DNA of 64,000 nt from NCBI GenBank assembly GCA_900104855.1, contig FNSS01000001.1:434001-498000 (forward strand). The letters are read 5' to 3'. The notes beneath the pieces are model-generated. The model was not told the DNA's origin, did no database searches, and was given only the letters and a program-made list of their open reading frames with translations. Of this stretch, positions 56,344 to 64,000 are shown piece after piece. The first letter of the stretch is position 1. Each line of letters begins with the position of its first letter. Position numbers and translations under genes: made by a program. The stretch comes from Rhizobiales bacterium GAS188 (GTDB lineage: Bacteria > Pseudomonadota > Alphaproteobacteria > Rhizobiales > Beijerinckiaceae).

Positions 56344-59300
56344 ATGGTCAATTTCTTCATCCAGCGGCCGATCTTCGCTTCGGCGATCGCCATCATCATG
56401 GTGCTCGCCGGCGCCATCTGCTATCGGCTGCTCCCCGTATCGCAATTTCCCGAGATCTCGCCGCCGCAAGTCGTGGTGAGCGCCCATTATCCGGGCGCCA
56501 GCTCCCAGGTCGTCGCCGACACGGTGACGACGCCGCTCGAGCAGCAGATCAATGGCGTCGCCGGCATGACCTATATGTCGTCGGTGAGCGCCAATGACGG
56601 CTCGTCGACCATCACCATCACCTTCGATGTCGGCTATCCGCTCGATATCGCGGCGGTCGACGTCCAGAACCGCGTCTCGCAAGCCGCGTCGTCGCTGCCG
56701 GGCATCGTCAACCAGGGCGGCGTGACGATCAAGAAGCAGAACCCGAACTTCGTCCTGATCGTCAATCTGTATTCGCCCGACGACTCCGTCGACGCCGTGG
56801 CGCTCTCGAACTACGCCTATCTGCAGCTCGCCGACCCGCTGAAGCGCCTGCCCGGCGTCGGCGACGTGCAGATCTTCGGCGAACGGCGCTATTCGATGCG
56901 CATCTGGCTCAACCCGGATCGCCTGGCCAATCTCGGCATCACGGCGGTCGATGTGCAGAACGCCGTCGCCGAGCAGAACGTCCAGGTCGCGGCCGGCAAG
57001 ATCGGCCAGTCGCCTGCGCCGGCCGGCACGCCCTTCGAGATGCAGGTCAACGCCGTCGGCCGCCTGAGCGACCCCGCCCAGTTCGGCGATATCGTGGTGC
57101 GCGCCGACGCCTCGGGTGGATCCGTGGTGCGGCTGCGCGACGTGGCGCGCATCGAGCTCGGCGCGTTGCAATACGGGTCCTCGGCCTTCCTCAACGAGAA
57201 GCCGACCATCGTGATCGGCGTCTTCCAGATGCCGGGTTCGAACGCCCTCGACTTGCAGCAGCATGTCCAGGACAAGATGCTGGAGCTGTCGAAGCGCTTC
57301 CCCAAGGGCATCGCCTATGCGATGCGCTACGACACCACCCGCTTCGTCTCGGCTTCGATGCGCGATGTCGTGATCACGCTCGGCCAGGCGATACTGCTCG
57401 TCATCTTGGTGGTCTTCATCTTCCTGCAGAGCTGGCGCACCACCCTCATCCCGACCATCGCCATTCCGGTGTCGCTGATAGCGACGCTGGTCGTCATGCA
57501 GATGTTCGGCTTCTCGCTCAATACGCTGAGCATGCTCGGCATGGTGCTGGCGATCGGCCTCGTGGTCGACGATGCCATCGTGGTCGTGGAGAATGTCGAG
57601 CGCCAGCTCGAGGCCGGCCTCGCGCCGCTCGCAGCGGCCCGCAAGGCGATGACGGAAGTGACCGGCCCGATCATCGCGACGACCGCCGTGCTGATGGCGG
57701 TGTTCACCCCGGTCGCCTTCCTGCCCGGCGTCACCGGACGCCTCTACAACCAGTTCGCCTTGACGGTCGCCATCTCGGTCGGTCTCTCGGCCTTCAACTC
57801 GCTGACCTTGAGCCCAGCGCTCTGCGCCGCCTTCCTACGCGAGCGGCCGCCCTCGAACTTCGTGCTGTTTCGCTGGTTCAACGCCGGCTTCGCATGGCTG
57901 GCGCATTTCTATGCGCGCTCGGTGCGCTTCCTCATCCGCATGCGCTGGCTGATGCTCGCCCTGTTCCTGGCCGGGATCGGCGGCACCTATTGGGTGTCCC
58001 TGCGCATTCCTTCGACCTTCGTGCCGGTCGAGGATCAGGGCTATTTCTTCGTCATCGTGCAATTGCCGGACGGCGCCTCCCTGGAACGCACCGACGAGGC
58101 GGCGAAGCAGGTGCGCGGGACCTTGCTGAGCACGCCTGGCGTCCAGGACGTCGTTTCGATCAGCGGCTTCAACTTCCTGACCTTCGCCAGCCAGTCGAAT
58201 TTCGCCGCTGAATTCGCGATTCTCAAGCCCTGGGACGAGCGAGGCCCGGATCAGAACGCCTCGAACATTGTGGCTTCCGTGCGCCCCAAGCTCTTCGGGG
58301 TTCCGGCCGGCTTGGCGTTCAGCTTCGATCCGCCCTCGATTCCGGGGCTCGGCGCCACGGGCGGCTTCGAGTTCCAGGTCGAGGATCTGACGGGCCGTGG
58401 CAGCGTGGCGCTGAACGAAATCACGCAAGCCCTCATCGCCGAGGCGCGCAAGCAACCGGAGCTCAACGCGCAGCAATTGTTCACGACCTTCTCGACCACG
58501 ACGCCGCAATTCAATTACGACCTCGACCGCACCAAGGCGAAGCTGCTGGGCTTGAGCCTGCCGGATGTGTTCAACACGCTGCAGATCTATCTCGGTTCGC
58601 TCTACGTCAACGACTTCAACCTGTTCGGCCGCACCTTCCGGGTCACGATCCAGGCCGACAAGGATGCCCGCGCCGACGCCACCGACATCTCGCGGCTCTA
58701 TGTGCGCAATGCCGCCGGCAGGATGGTGCCGTTGAGCACGCTCGGCCAGCTGCAGCCGATCGTCGGCCCGGAGGTTGTGACGCATTACAACAATTACGGA
58801 TCGGCGCTCATCAATGGCGGCCCAGCGCCCGGTTATTCCTCGGGCGAGGCTATCACGGCGATGCAGCGCGTCGCCGCCACGGCGCTGCCGGCGGATTTCG
58901 CTTATGAGTGGACCGGCATCACCTATCAGGAACTCAAGGCCGGCTCGGTCGCGAGCCTCGTCTTCGGGCTCGCTCTGGTGTTCGTCTTCCTGATCCTCGC
59001 CGCGCAATATGAGAGCTGGTCCATGCCCTTCATGGTCCTGCTCGCCGTGCCGCTCGCTTTGTTCGGCGCACTCGGCGCGATCTGGATTCGCCAGCTGCAG
59101 ATCGACGTCTATTCGCAGATCGGCTTCGTGATGCTCATCGGCCTGTCGGCCAAGAACGCCATTCTGATCGTCGAATTCGCCAAGCGGCGGCGCGAAGAGG
59201 GGCTGAGCATCGTCGAAGCGGCCATGGAGGCGGCGCGCCTGCGGTTGCGCCCCATCTTGATGACCGCCTTCGCCTTCATCCTCGGCGTCGTGCCGCTGAT

Positions 59301-59514
59301 GTTCGCGACCGGCGCCGGCGCCGCGAGCCGGCAATCGATCGGCACGACGGTGTTCGGCGGCATGGTCTCCGCCACCATCCTGACACTCGCTTTCGTGCCG
59401 ATCTTCTACGCGGTGATCGAGCGTTTCCGCGAGGGACGCCACAGCGAAGACCGTGCTGCCGCGGCGAGCCCGGCGAAATTCGCGTTCGAGCCGAAGGCCG
59501 AGGCGGCGGAATAG
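56344..59514 (+). CDS. RND efflux transporter, HAE1 (AcrB/MexB) type
   Basis: The ATG at 56344 gives 1056 residues, the usual length. MVNFFIQRPIFASAIAIIM opens the first of 12 helices. SVNAVDVQ-like porter segments (YAYLQLADPLKRLPGVGDVQ) and the helix 4 pair GLVVDDAIVVVENVERQLE with the proton-relay Asp residues are present, as is GLSAKNAILIVEFAKRRREE in helix 10. It exports hydrophobic drugs, solvents or other toxic compounds from periplasm and membrane with proton influx. The adaptor gene follows 18 bases later; no outer-membrane factor gene is nearby. Confidence 0.95.
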   Translation: MVNFFIQRPIFASAIAIIMVLAGAICYRLLPVSQFPEISPPQVVVSAHYPGASSQVVADTVTTPLEQQINGVAGMTYMSSVSANDGSSTITITFDVGYPLDIAAVDVQNRVSQAASSLPGIVNQGGVTIKKQNPNFVLIVNLYSPDDSVDAVALSNYAYLQLADPLKRLPGVGDVQIFGERRYSMRIWLNPDRLANLGITAVDVQNAVAEQNVQVAAGKIGQSPAPAGTPFEMQVNAVGRLSDPAQFGDIVVRADASGGSVVRLRDVARIELGALQYGSSAFLNEKPTIVIGVFQMPGSNALDLQQHVQDKMLELSKRFPKGIAYAMRYDTTRFVSASMRDVVITLGQAILLVILVVFIFLQSWRTTLIPTIAIPVSLIATLVVMQMFGFSLNTLSMLGMVLAIGLVVDDAIVVVENVERQLEAGLAPLAAARKAMTEVTGPIIATTAVLMAVFTPVAFLPGVTGRLYNQFALTVAISVGLSAFNSLTLSPALCAAFLRERPPSNFVLFRWFNAGFAWLAHFYARSVRFLIRMRWLMLALFLAGIGGTYWVSLRIPSTFVPVEDQGYFFVIVQLPDGASLERTDEAAKQVRGTLLSTPGVQDVVSISGFNFLTFASQSNFAAEFAILKPWDERGPDQNASNIVASVRPKLFGVPAGLAFSFDPPSIPGLGATGGFEFQVEDLTGRGSVALNEITQALIAEARKQPELNAQQLFTTFSTTTPQFNYDLDRTKAKLLGLSLPDVFNTLQIYLGSLYVNDFNLFGRTFRVTIQADKDARADATDISRLYVRNAAGRMVPLSTLGQLQPIVGPEVVTHYNNYGSALINGGPAPGYSSGEAITAMQRVAATALPADFAYEWTGITYQELKAGSVASLVFGLALVFVFLILAAQYESWSMPFMVLLAVPLALFGALGAIWIRQLQIDVYSQIGFVMLIGLSAKNAILIVEFAKRRREEGLSIVEAAMEAARLRLRPILMTAFAFILGVVPLMFATGAGAASRQSIGTTVFGGMVSATILTLAFVPIFYAVIERFREGRHSEDRAAAASPAKFAFEPKAEAAE

Positions 59515-59532
59515 GATTTGGAGAGCCAGGCT

Positions 59533-60681
59533 ATGAGCAGTTGGAAGAGATTATTCTGGGGTGTCGTCGGGCTCGGCGCGGTCTCGGCCGCGGGCTTCTA
59601 CGTCCTCGACCGCAAGGATGCGGGCATCGGCACGGCAGGCGCTGCAGCTCCCGAACACAGGGCGATGCCGGTGCCGGTCATTGCGGTGATCAAGAAGACC
59701 ATCCCGATCAGCCTCGAATATTCGGGGCGGACGGAATCGATCCGCTCCATCTCGCTGCAAGCGAGGATACCGGGCTATCTGCAGGAGCAGCCTGTCCCTG
59801 ATGGCACCGACGTCAAGGCCGGCGACCTGCTCTACAAGATCGACCCTCGCGACTTCCAGGCGACGCTCGACCAGACCACCGCGCAAGCTCAGCGCGACAA
59901 GGCCTCGCTCGACTATGCGCGCGCCAATCTCGATCGCGGCACCGAGCTCGCCAAGACCGGCTTCGTCGCCAAGGACACCTGGGACCAGCGCGCCAGCGCC
60001 ATGCGCCAGGCGGAGGCGGCGCTCGCCATGGACGAGGCGGCGATCCGCACCGCCCAGCTCAATCTGAGCTATGCCGAGATCCGCGCTCCCTTTGCCGGCC
60101 GCATGGGGCGCAACCAGGCCCCTATCGGCACGCTCGTCAGCGTCGCAGGCACGGCGCTGAACACCTTGGTGCAGCTCGATCCGATCTACGTCACCTTCAA
60201 TCCGAGCGAGACCGATCTCGTCGAGATCCAGAAGGCGCGCATGGCCGGCAAGGTCGACGCCGACATCCTGCTGTCCGGCGAGGCGCAATCGGTCTATAAG
60301 GGCGAGCTCACCTTCATCGACAATGTCGTCGACCGTGCGACCGGCACGATCACGGCGCGCGCGACTATCGGCAACCCCCACTTCATCTTGCTGCCCGGCC
60401 AATATGTGCGGGTGCGCTTGCATATCAGGGACCAGCCCGATGCGCTCATGGTGCCGCAGACGGCGCTCGGCTCGAGCCAGCTCGGCAAATATGTCTATGT
60501 GGTCGGCGAGGGCAATGTCGCCGAGCTGCGCCTCGTGCAGCTCGGCCCGACGGATGGTCCTCTGATCTCCGTGGTCAAGGGTGTGTCGGAGGGCGACAAG
60601 GTGATCGTCGGCAATCTGCAGAAGATCGGGCCGGGAGCGCCGGTGCAGGTGCTGCCCCCGAAGCCGGCAACGGGGTCGTAA
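59533..60681 (+). CDS. RND efflux periplasmic adaptor subunit
   Basis: The ATG at 59533 gives 382 residues, with a membrane-anchor or signal helix (FWGVVGLGAVSAAGFYVL). A barrel-sandwich (ISLQARIPGYLQEQPVPDGT, then IRAPFAGRMGRNQAPIGTLV), an alpha-hairpin (AQAQRDKASLDYARANLDR) and a beta-barrel domain follow, as in AcrA/MexA. It links the inner-membrane pump to an outer-membrane channel. Gene order pump-then-adaptor is the reverse of the common one. Without an outer-membrane gene it probably uses a TolC-like protein encoded elsewhere. Confidence 0.94.
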   Translation: MSSWKRLFWGVVGLGAVSAAGFYVLDRKDAGIGTAGAAAPEHRAMPVPVIAVIKKTIPISLEYSGRTESIRSISLQARIPGYLQEQPVPDGTDVKAGDLLYKIDPRDFQATLDQTTAQAQRDKASLDYARANLDRGTELAKTGFVAKDTWDQRASAMRQAEAALAMDEAAIRTAQLNLSYAEIRAPFAGRMGRNQAPIGTLVSVAGTALNTLVQLDPIYVTFNPSETDLVEIQKARMAGKVDADILLSGEAQSVYKGELTFIDNVVDRATGTITARATIGNPHFILLPGQYVRVRLHIRDQPDALMVPQTALGSSQLGKYVYVVGEGNVAELRLVQLGPTDGPLISVVKGVSEGDKVIVGNLQKIGPGAPVQVLPPKPATGS

Positions 60682-60699
60682 GTCCAGCGCCGGTGTCCA

Positions 60700-60762
60700 C
60701 CTCTCCCCTTGCGGGAGAGGTCGGCTTCGAAGAGCGAAGCGATGAGAAGCCGGGTGAGGGGG
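60700..60762. repeat. REP-like palindrome left of the IS110 element
   Basis: CCTCTCCC and GGGAGAGG form 8-base arms around a 5-base loop, followed by a second small stem (TCGGCTTC...GAAGCCGG) and GTGAGGGG. It is related in layout to the copies at 4562 and 4724, and to the one at 62163 on the other side of the transposase. Confidence 0.75.
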
Positions 60763-60841
60763 GCGGCGTCGGCTCTGCGAGGCCTCCTCACCTTGGCAAT
60801 AGCTGCCCCCCTTGTGTCTTGAAAATGTGCCAAAAAGGACT

Positions 60842-61940
<1,099 letters not shown>

Positions 61941-62005
61941 CCCCCGACCATCCCTTGGTTCGACCGGCGAGCGACCATCCCTTCGTCCCGACCTGCGCCT
62001 CCGAA

Positions 62006-62095
62006 GGCCAGCGCTCGCAGGGACGGTCAATGATGGCCGCAGGCCACCGCCGCAGGCGGCGCGAAGCGTCATTGACGGTCCCGAGACCGCTGGCC
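62006..62095. repeat. Long imperfect palindrome downstream of the transposase
   Basis: GGCCAGCGCTCGCAGGGACG plus GTCAATGA (62006-62033) pairs with 62069-62095 with few mismatches; the loop itself contains a GCCGCAGGC/GCCGCAGGC unit. It could fold as one long RNA hairpin within the 3' part of the element. Confidence 0.75.
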
Positions 62096-62162
62096 CAATG
62101 ACATAATCGGGAGCCCAAAATCACAGTTGCTCACCCGATCCTCGCCTGGGGGCTCGGATCGA

Positions 62163-62193
62163 CCTCTCCCACAAGGTCCCACAAGGGGAGAGG
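62163..62193. repeat. REP-like palindrome right of the IS110 element
   Basis: CCTCTCCC (62163-62170) pairs with GGGAGAGG (62186-62193). The loop contains a short duplication (CCCACAAGGTCCCACAAGG), which lengthened it relative to the copy at 60700. It is in the opposite orientation to that copy. Confidence 0.7.
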
Positions 62194-62209
62194 TAAGGCC
62201 AAGCGCAAC

Positions 62210-63232
62210 TCAGACTCCGCGTCTTGCCGTGCTCTCTCGCACGACGAGCTCGGCCGGAAGCCTGACCTCGCGCTCGGCCGCCGTCCTGCCCTCCACGAGC
62301 TCCAAGAGGACGCTGGCTGCCCGCTCGCCGATCTGTCGCCGCGCCTGGCGTACGGTGGTGATGGCGGGGTTGTAGGCTTCGGCAAACTCGATGTCGTCGA
62401 AGCCGGCGACGGATACATCGCGCGGGACCGCAATCCCCGCCGCGAACAGACGGCGGATCAAGCCCATCGCCATCGCGTCGTTGCAGGCGAAAATCGCGTC
62501 CGGAAGCTTCGCGCCGGCGAGATAGGTCTCGGCGGCGGCCTCTCCCGACGCCAAGGTGAAGTCTCCCTCGGTCACGAGCGCGGCATCGAATCCGAGACCG
62601 GCCTGGCGCAAGGCGTCCTTATAGCCTGAGAAGCGCTCATGCTCGAGCACATTGGTCCGCGGACCTCGGACATATCCGATCCGTCGATGGCCGAGCGAGG
62701 CCAGATACGACGTCGCAATTTGAGCCGCCTTGCGATTTTCGGTCTCGACATGGGGGAAAGGCGCGCCCGGAATGCGCTCGCACAGGCTGACCATGGGCAT
62801 CGTCGAATGACGCGTGTCGCGAGGCGCGAAGAGCCGCCGCCCGTTGAGGAGCAGCACCCCATCGACGCGGCCGGCCGCGATGAACTGCGCACATTGCTCT
62901 TCGCGCGCCGCTTCATTGTGGGTATCGGCGATGATGAGACTATAGCCTCGCGCGGCGAGCGTGTCGGAAATGCCGCGCAGCACCAGCGAGAAGAACACGT
63001 TGCCGAAATCCGGGAGGACGGCGAGAATTGTTCTCGTCTTGTTGGTCCGCAGGTTCCTCGCGGCGAGATTGGGAACGTAGCCGATCTCCCGCACGGCCTT
63101 GACGACGGCTTCGCGCGTGGCCAGCGTCACCTTCTCGGGCGTCGCGAGCGCCCGGCTGACTGTCGCGGTCGAAACGCCGGCCGAGCGAGCGACGTCGCTG
63201 ATCCTCGGCTTGCGGCTCACCCGTTGATCCAT
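62210..63232 (-). CDS. LacI-family transcriptional regulator
   Basis: The ATG at 63232 (MDQRVSRKPRISDVARSAGV) gives 340 residues. The helix-turn-helix and hinge are STATVSRALATPEKVTLATRE then GYVPNLAARNLRTNKT. The effector domain has the periplasmic-binding fold: TILAVLPDFGNVFFSLVLRG, RVDGVLLLNGR, ACNDAMAMGLIRRLFAAG and VAGFDDIEFAEAYNPAITTV. It is divergent from the sugar-binding-protein gene with the palindrome 63341-63354 between them and probably represses that operon until a sugar binds. Confidence 0.93.
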   Translation of the reverse strand: MDQRVSRKPRISDVARSAGVSTATVSRALATPEKVTLATREAVVKAVREIGYVPNLAARNLRTNKTRTILAVLPDFGNVFFSLVLRGISDTLAARGYSLIIADTHNEAAREEQCAQFIAAGRVDGVLLLNGRRLFAPRDTRHSTMPMVSLCERIPGAPFPHVETENRKAAQIATSYLASLGHRRIGYVRGPRTNVLEHERFSGYKDALRQAGLGFDAALVTEGDFTLASGEAAAETYLAGAKLPDAIFACNDAMAMGLIRRLFAAGIAVPRDVSVAGFDDIEFAEAYNPAITTVRQARRQIGERAASVLLELVEGRTAAEREVRLPAELVVRESTARRGV

Positions 63233-63340
63233 GCGTTTATCCAGATTGCGGTGACGCTCACTTGATCGGAGCCGGTCGACCACCACTGCCGACCACTCCT
63301 GACTTGACTCTCTCCAGCCGGCCGACAATATTGATCGGGA

Positions 63341-63354
63341 TGTAATCGATTACA
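63341..63354 (+). promoter_or_regulatory. LacI-type operator before the sugar-binding-protein gene
   Basis: TGTAATCGATTACA is a perfect 14-base palindrome with the central CG typical of LacI-family operators. TTGACT at 63304-63309 may be the -35 box. It lies 29 bases before the binding-protein start and 109 bases before the LacI start. Confidence 0.8.
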
Positions 63355-63383
63355 AGAGCGCGAAGCTCATATGGGAGGAAGCG

Positions 63384-64000
63384 ATGATGCGCAGGACAGC
63401 TGCTGCCGTGGCGCTCCTTTGGTCTCTCGGCGCCACCACCCAAGACGTGAAGGCCCAGGAGATGAAGGCGGAGGTGATCCATTGGTGGACCTCCGGCGGC
63501 GAATCGGCGGCCGTGAAGGTCATCGCGGATCAGTTCAAGAAGGCTGGCGGCGTTTGGATCGATAACGCCATCGCAGGAGGCGTCAACGCCCGTGCGTCGG
63601 CGATCAACCGGACGATCGGCGGGGATCCTCCAACAGCAATGCAGTTCAACACCGGCAAGCAGTTCGACGAGCTCGTCGAGGGCAATCTGCTCGTCGATGT
63701 CGACGCCATGGCCGATGAAGGCCGCTGGCGCAGCGTCATCCCTGAGGCGATCATCAAGGCCACGACGCGTGGCGGCAAGATGTACGCCGTCCCGATCAAT
63801 ATTCATGGCCAGAACTGGCTCTTCTACAACAAGGCGGTGCTGGAAAAAGCCGGTGCGACCGAGCCCACCAACTGGACGGACGTGTTTGCGGCGCTCGACA
63901 AGATCAAGGCGGCGGGGCTCATTCCGCTGGCGTTCAGCGGCACGAAGACCTGGGAACGCAACCTGTTCAATGCGGTCCTCGCCGGCCAAGGCGGGGCGGC
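63384..64000 (+). CDS. Sugar ABC transporter substrate-binding protein (cut by window end)
   Basis: The ATG at 63384 follows GGGAGGA; the ATG at 63387 is an equal alternative. The 205 residues seen begin with a signal peptide (RRTAAAVALLWSLGATT, cut after VKAQ) and the family 1 binding-protein start AEVIHWWTSGGESAAVKVIA. VNARASAINRTIGGDPPTAMQFN and YAVPINIHGQNWLFYNK match glucose/mannose-type binding proteins. The permease and ATPase genes should follow outside the window. Under LacI control from 63341-63354. Confidence 0.9.
   Translation, partial: MMRRTAAAVALLWSLGATTQDVKAQEMKAEVIHWWTSGGESAAVKVIADQFKKAGGVWIDNAIAGGVNARASAINRTIGGDPPTAMQFNTGKQFDELVEGNLLVDVDAMADEGRWRSVIPEAIIKATTRGGKMYAVPINIHGQNWLFYNKAVLEKAGATEPTNWTDVFAALDKIKAAGLIPLAFSGTKTWERNLFNAVLAGQGGA

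Overview
The window is high-GC DNA from an alphaproteobacterium, most likely of the order Hyphomicrobiales (Rhizobiales). Supporting signs are the gene families and codon use, minC-minD-minE in one operon, and many short palindromic intergenic repeats of the kind common in that order. It reads as chromosome with dense catabolic and transport clusters. No rRNA, tRNA or CRISPR array was seen. Only the first gene (aldehyde dehydrogenase tail) and the last (sugar-binding protein) are cut by the window edges.

Region 1 (1-9100), catabolism: an aldehyde dehydrogenase tail, an amidohydrolase with a small partner and a Rieske ferredoxin, opposite a thiolase-like/OB-fold (DUF35) pair. A glutathione S-transferase follows, then a Tat-exported sugar-binding protein, a ThuA-like protein and a DUF2264 protein. 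Region 2 (9370-18480), cell surface: a LuxR regulator, two related YadA-like trimeric autotransporter adhesins with an AraC regulator between them, a proline-rich exported protein and an SPW-repeat membrane protein. Region 3 (18890-23515): a MalY/PatB-type C-S lyase with a MarR regulator, a diguanylate cyclase and an MFS transporter.

Region 4 (23588-30650): a taurine/nitrate-type ABC transporter operon with a DUF4242 protein and a GntR regulator, divergent from fumarylacetoacetase and a cyclase-family hydrolase. Region 5 (31016-35723): three translationally coupled minus-strand genes for an exported protein-isoaspartate-methyltransferase-like enzyme, a membrane-embedded spermidine-synthase-like protein and a lipoprotein hydrolase. 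Region 6 (35984-39877): an orphan HTH antitoxin-like protein, a ferredoxin-NADP reductase, a TetR regulator and an old-yellow-enzyme-type reductase.

Region 7 (39924-47711) is a complete ROK-controlled catabolic operon: regulator, M20 amidohydrolase, ribose/fructose-type ABC transporter, YhfX-like PLP protein and a SIS-domain sugar isomerase/deaminase. It probably handles an N-substituted amino sugar or related compound. Region 8 (48307-49536) is a lone metallopeptidase-like gene of unusual composition next to minCDE (49599-51545). Region 9 (51764-60681): a collapsed LysR/MFS remnant, nitronate monooxygenase, MarR, GyrI-like and SDR genes, and a TetR regulator divergent from an RND efflux pump. 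Region 10 (60682-64000): an IS110-family element flanked by REP-like palindromes, then a LacI regulator divergent from a sugar-binding protein.

The best candidates for undescribed biology are the three-gene envelope module (31016-35723), the ROK/YhfX/SIS operon, the structured non-coding flanks of the IS110 transposase, and the isolated HELGH protein. All functional statements come from reading motifs and gene context; no database search was run.
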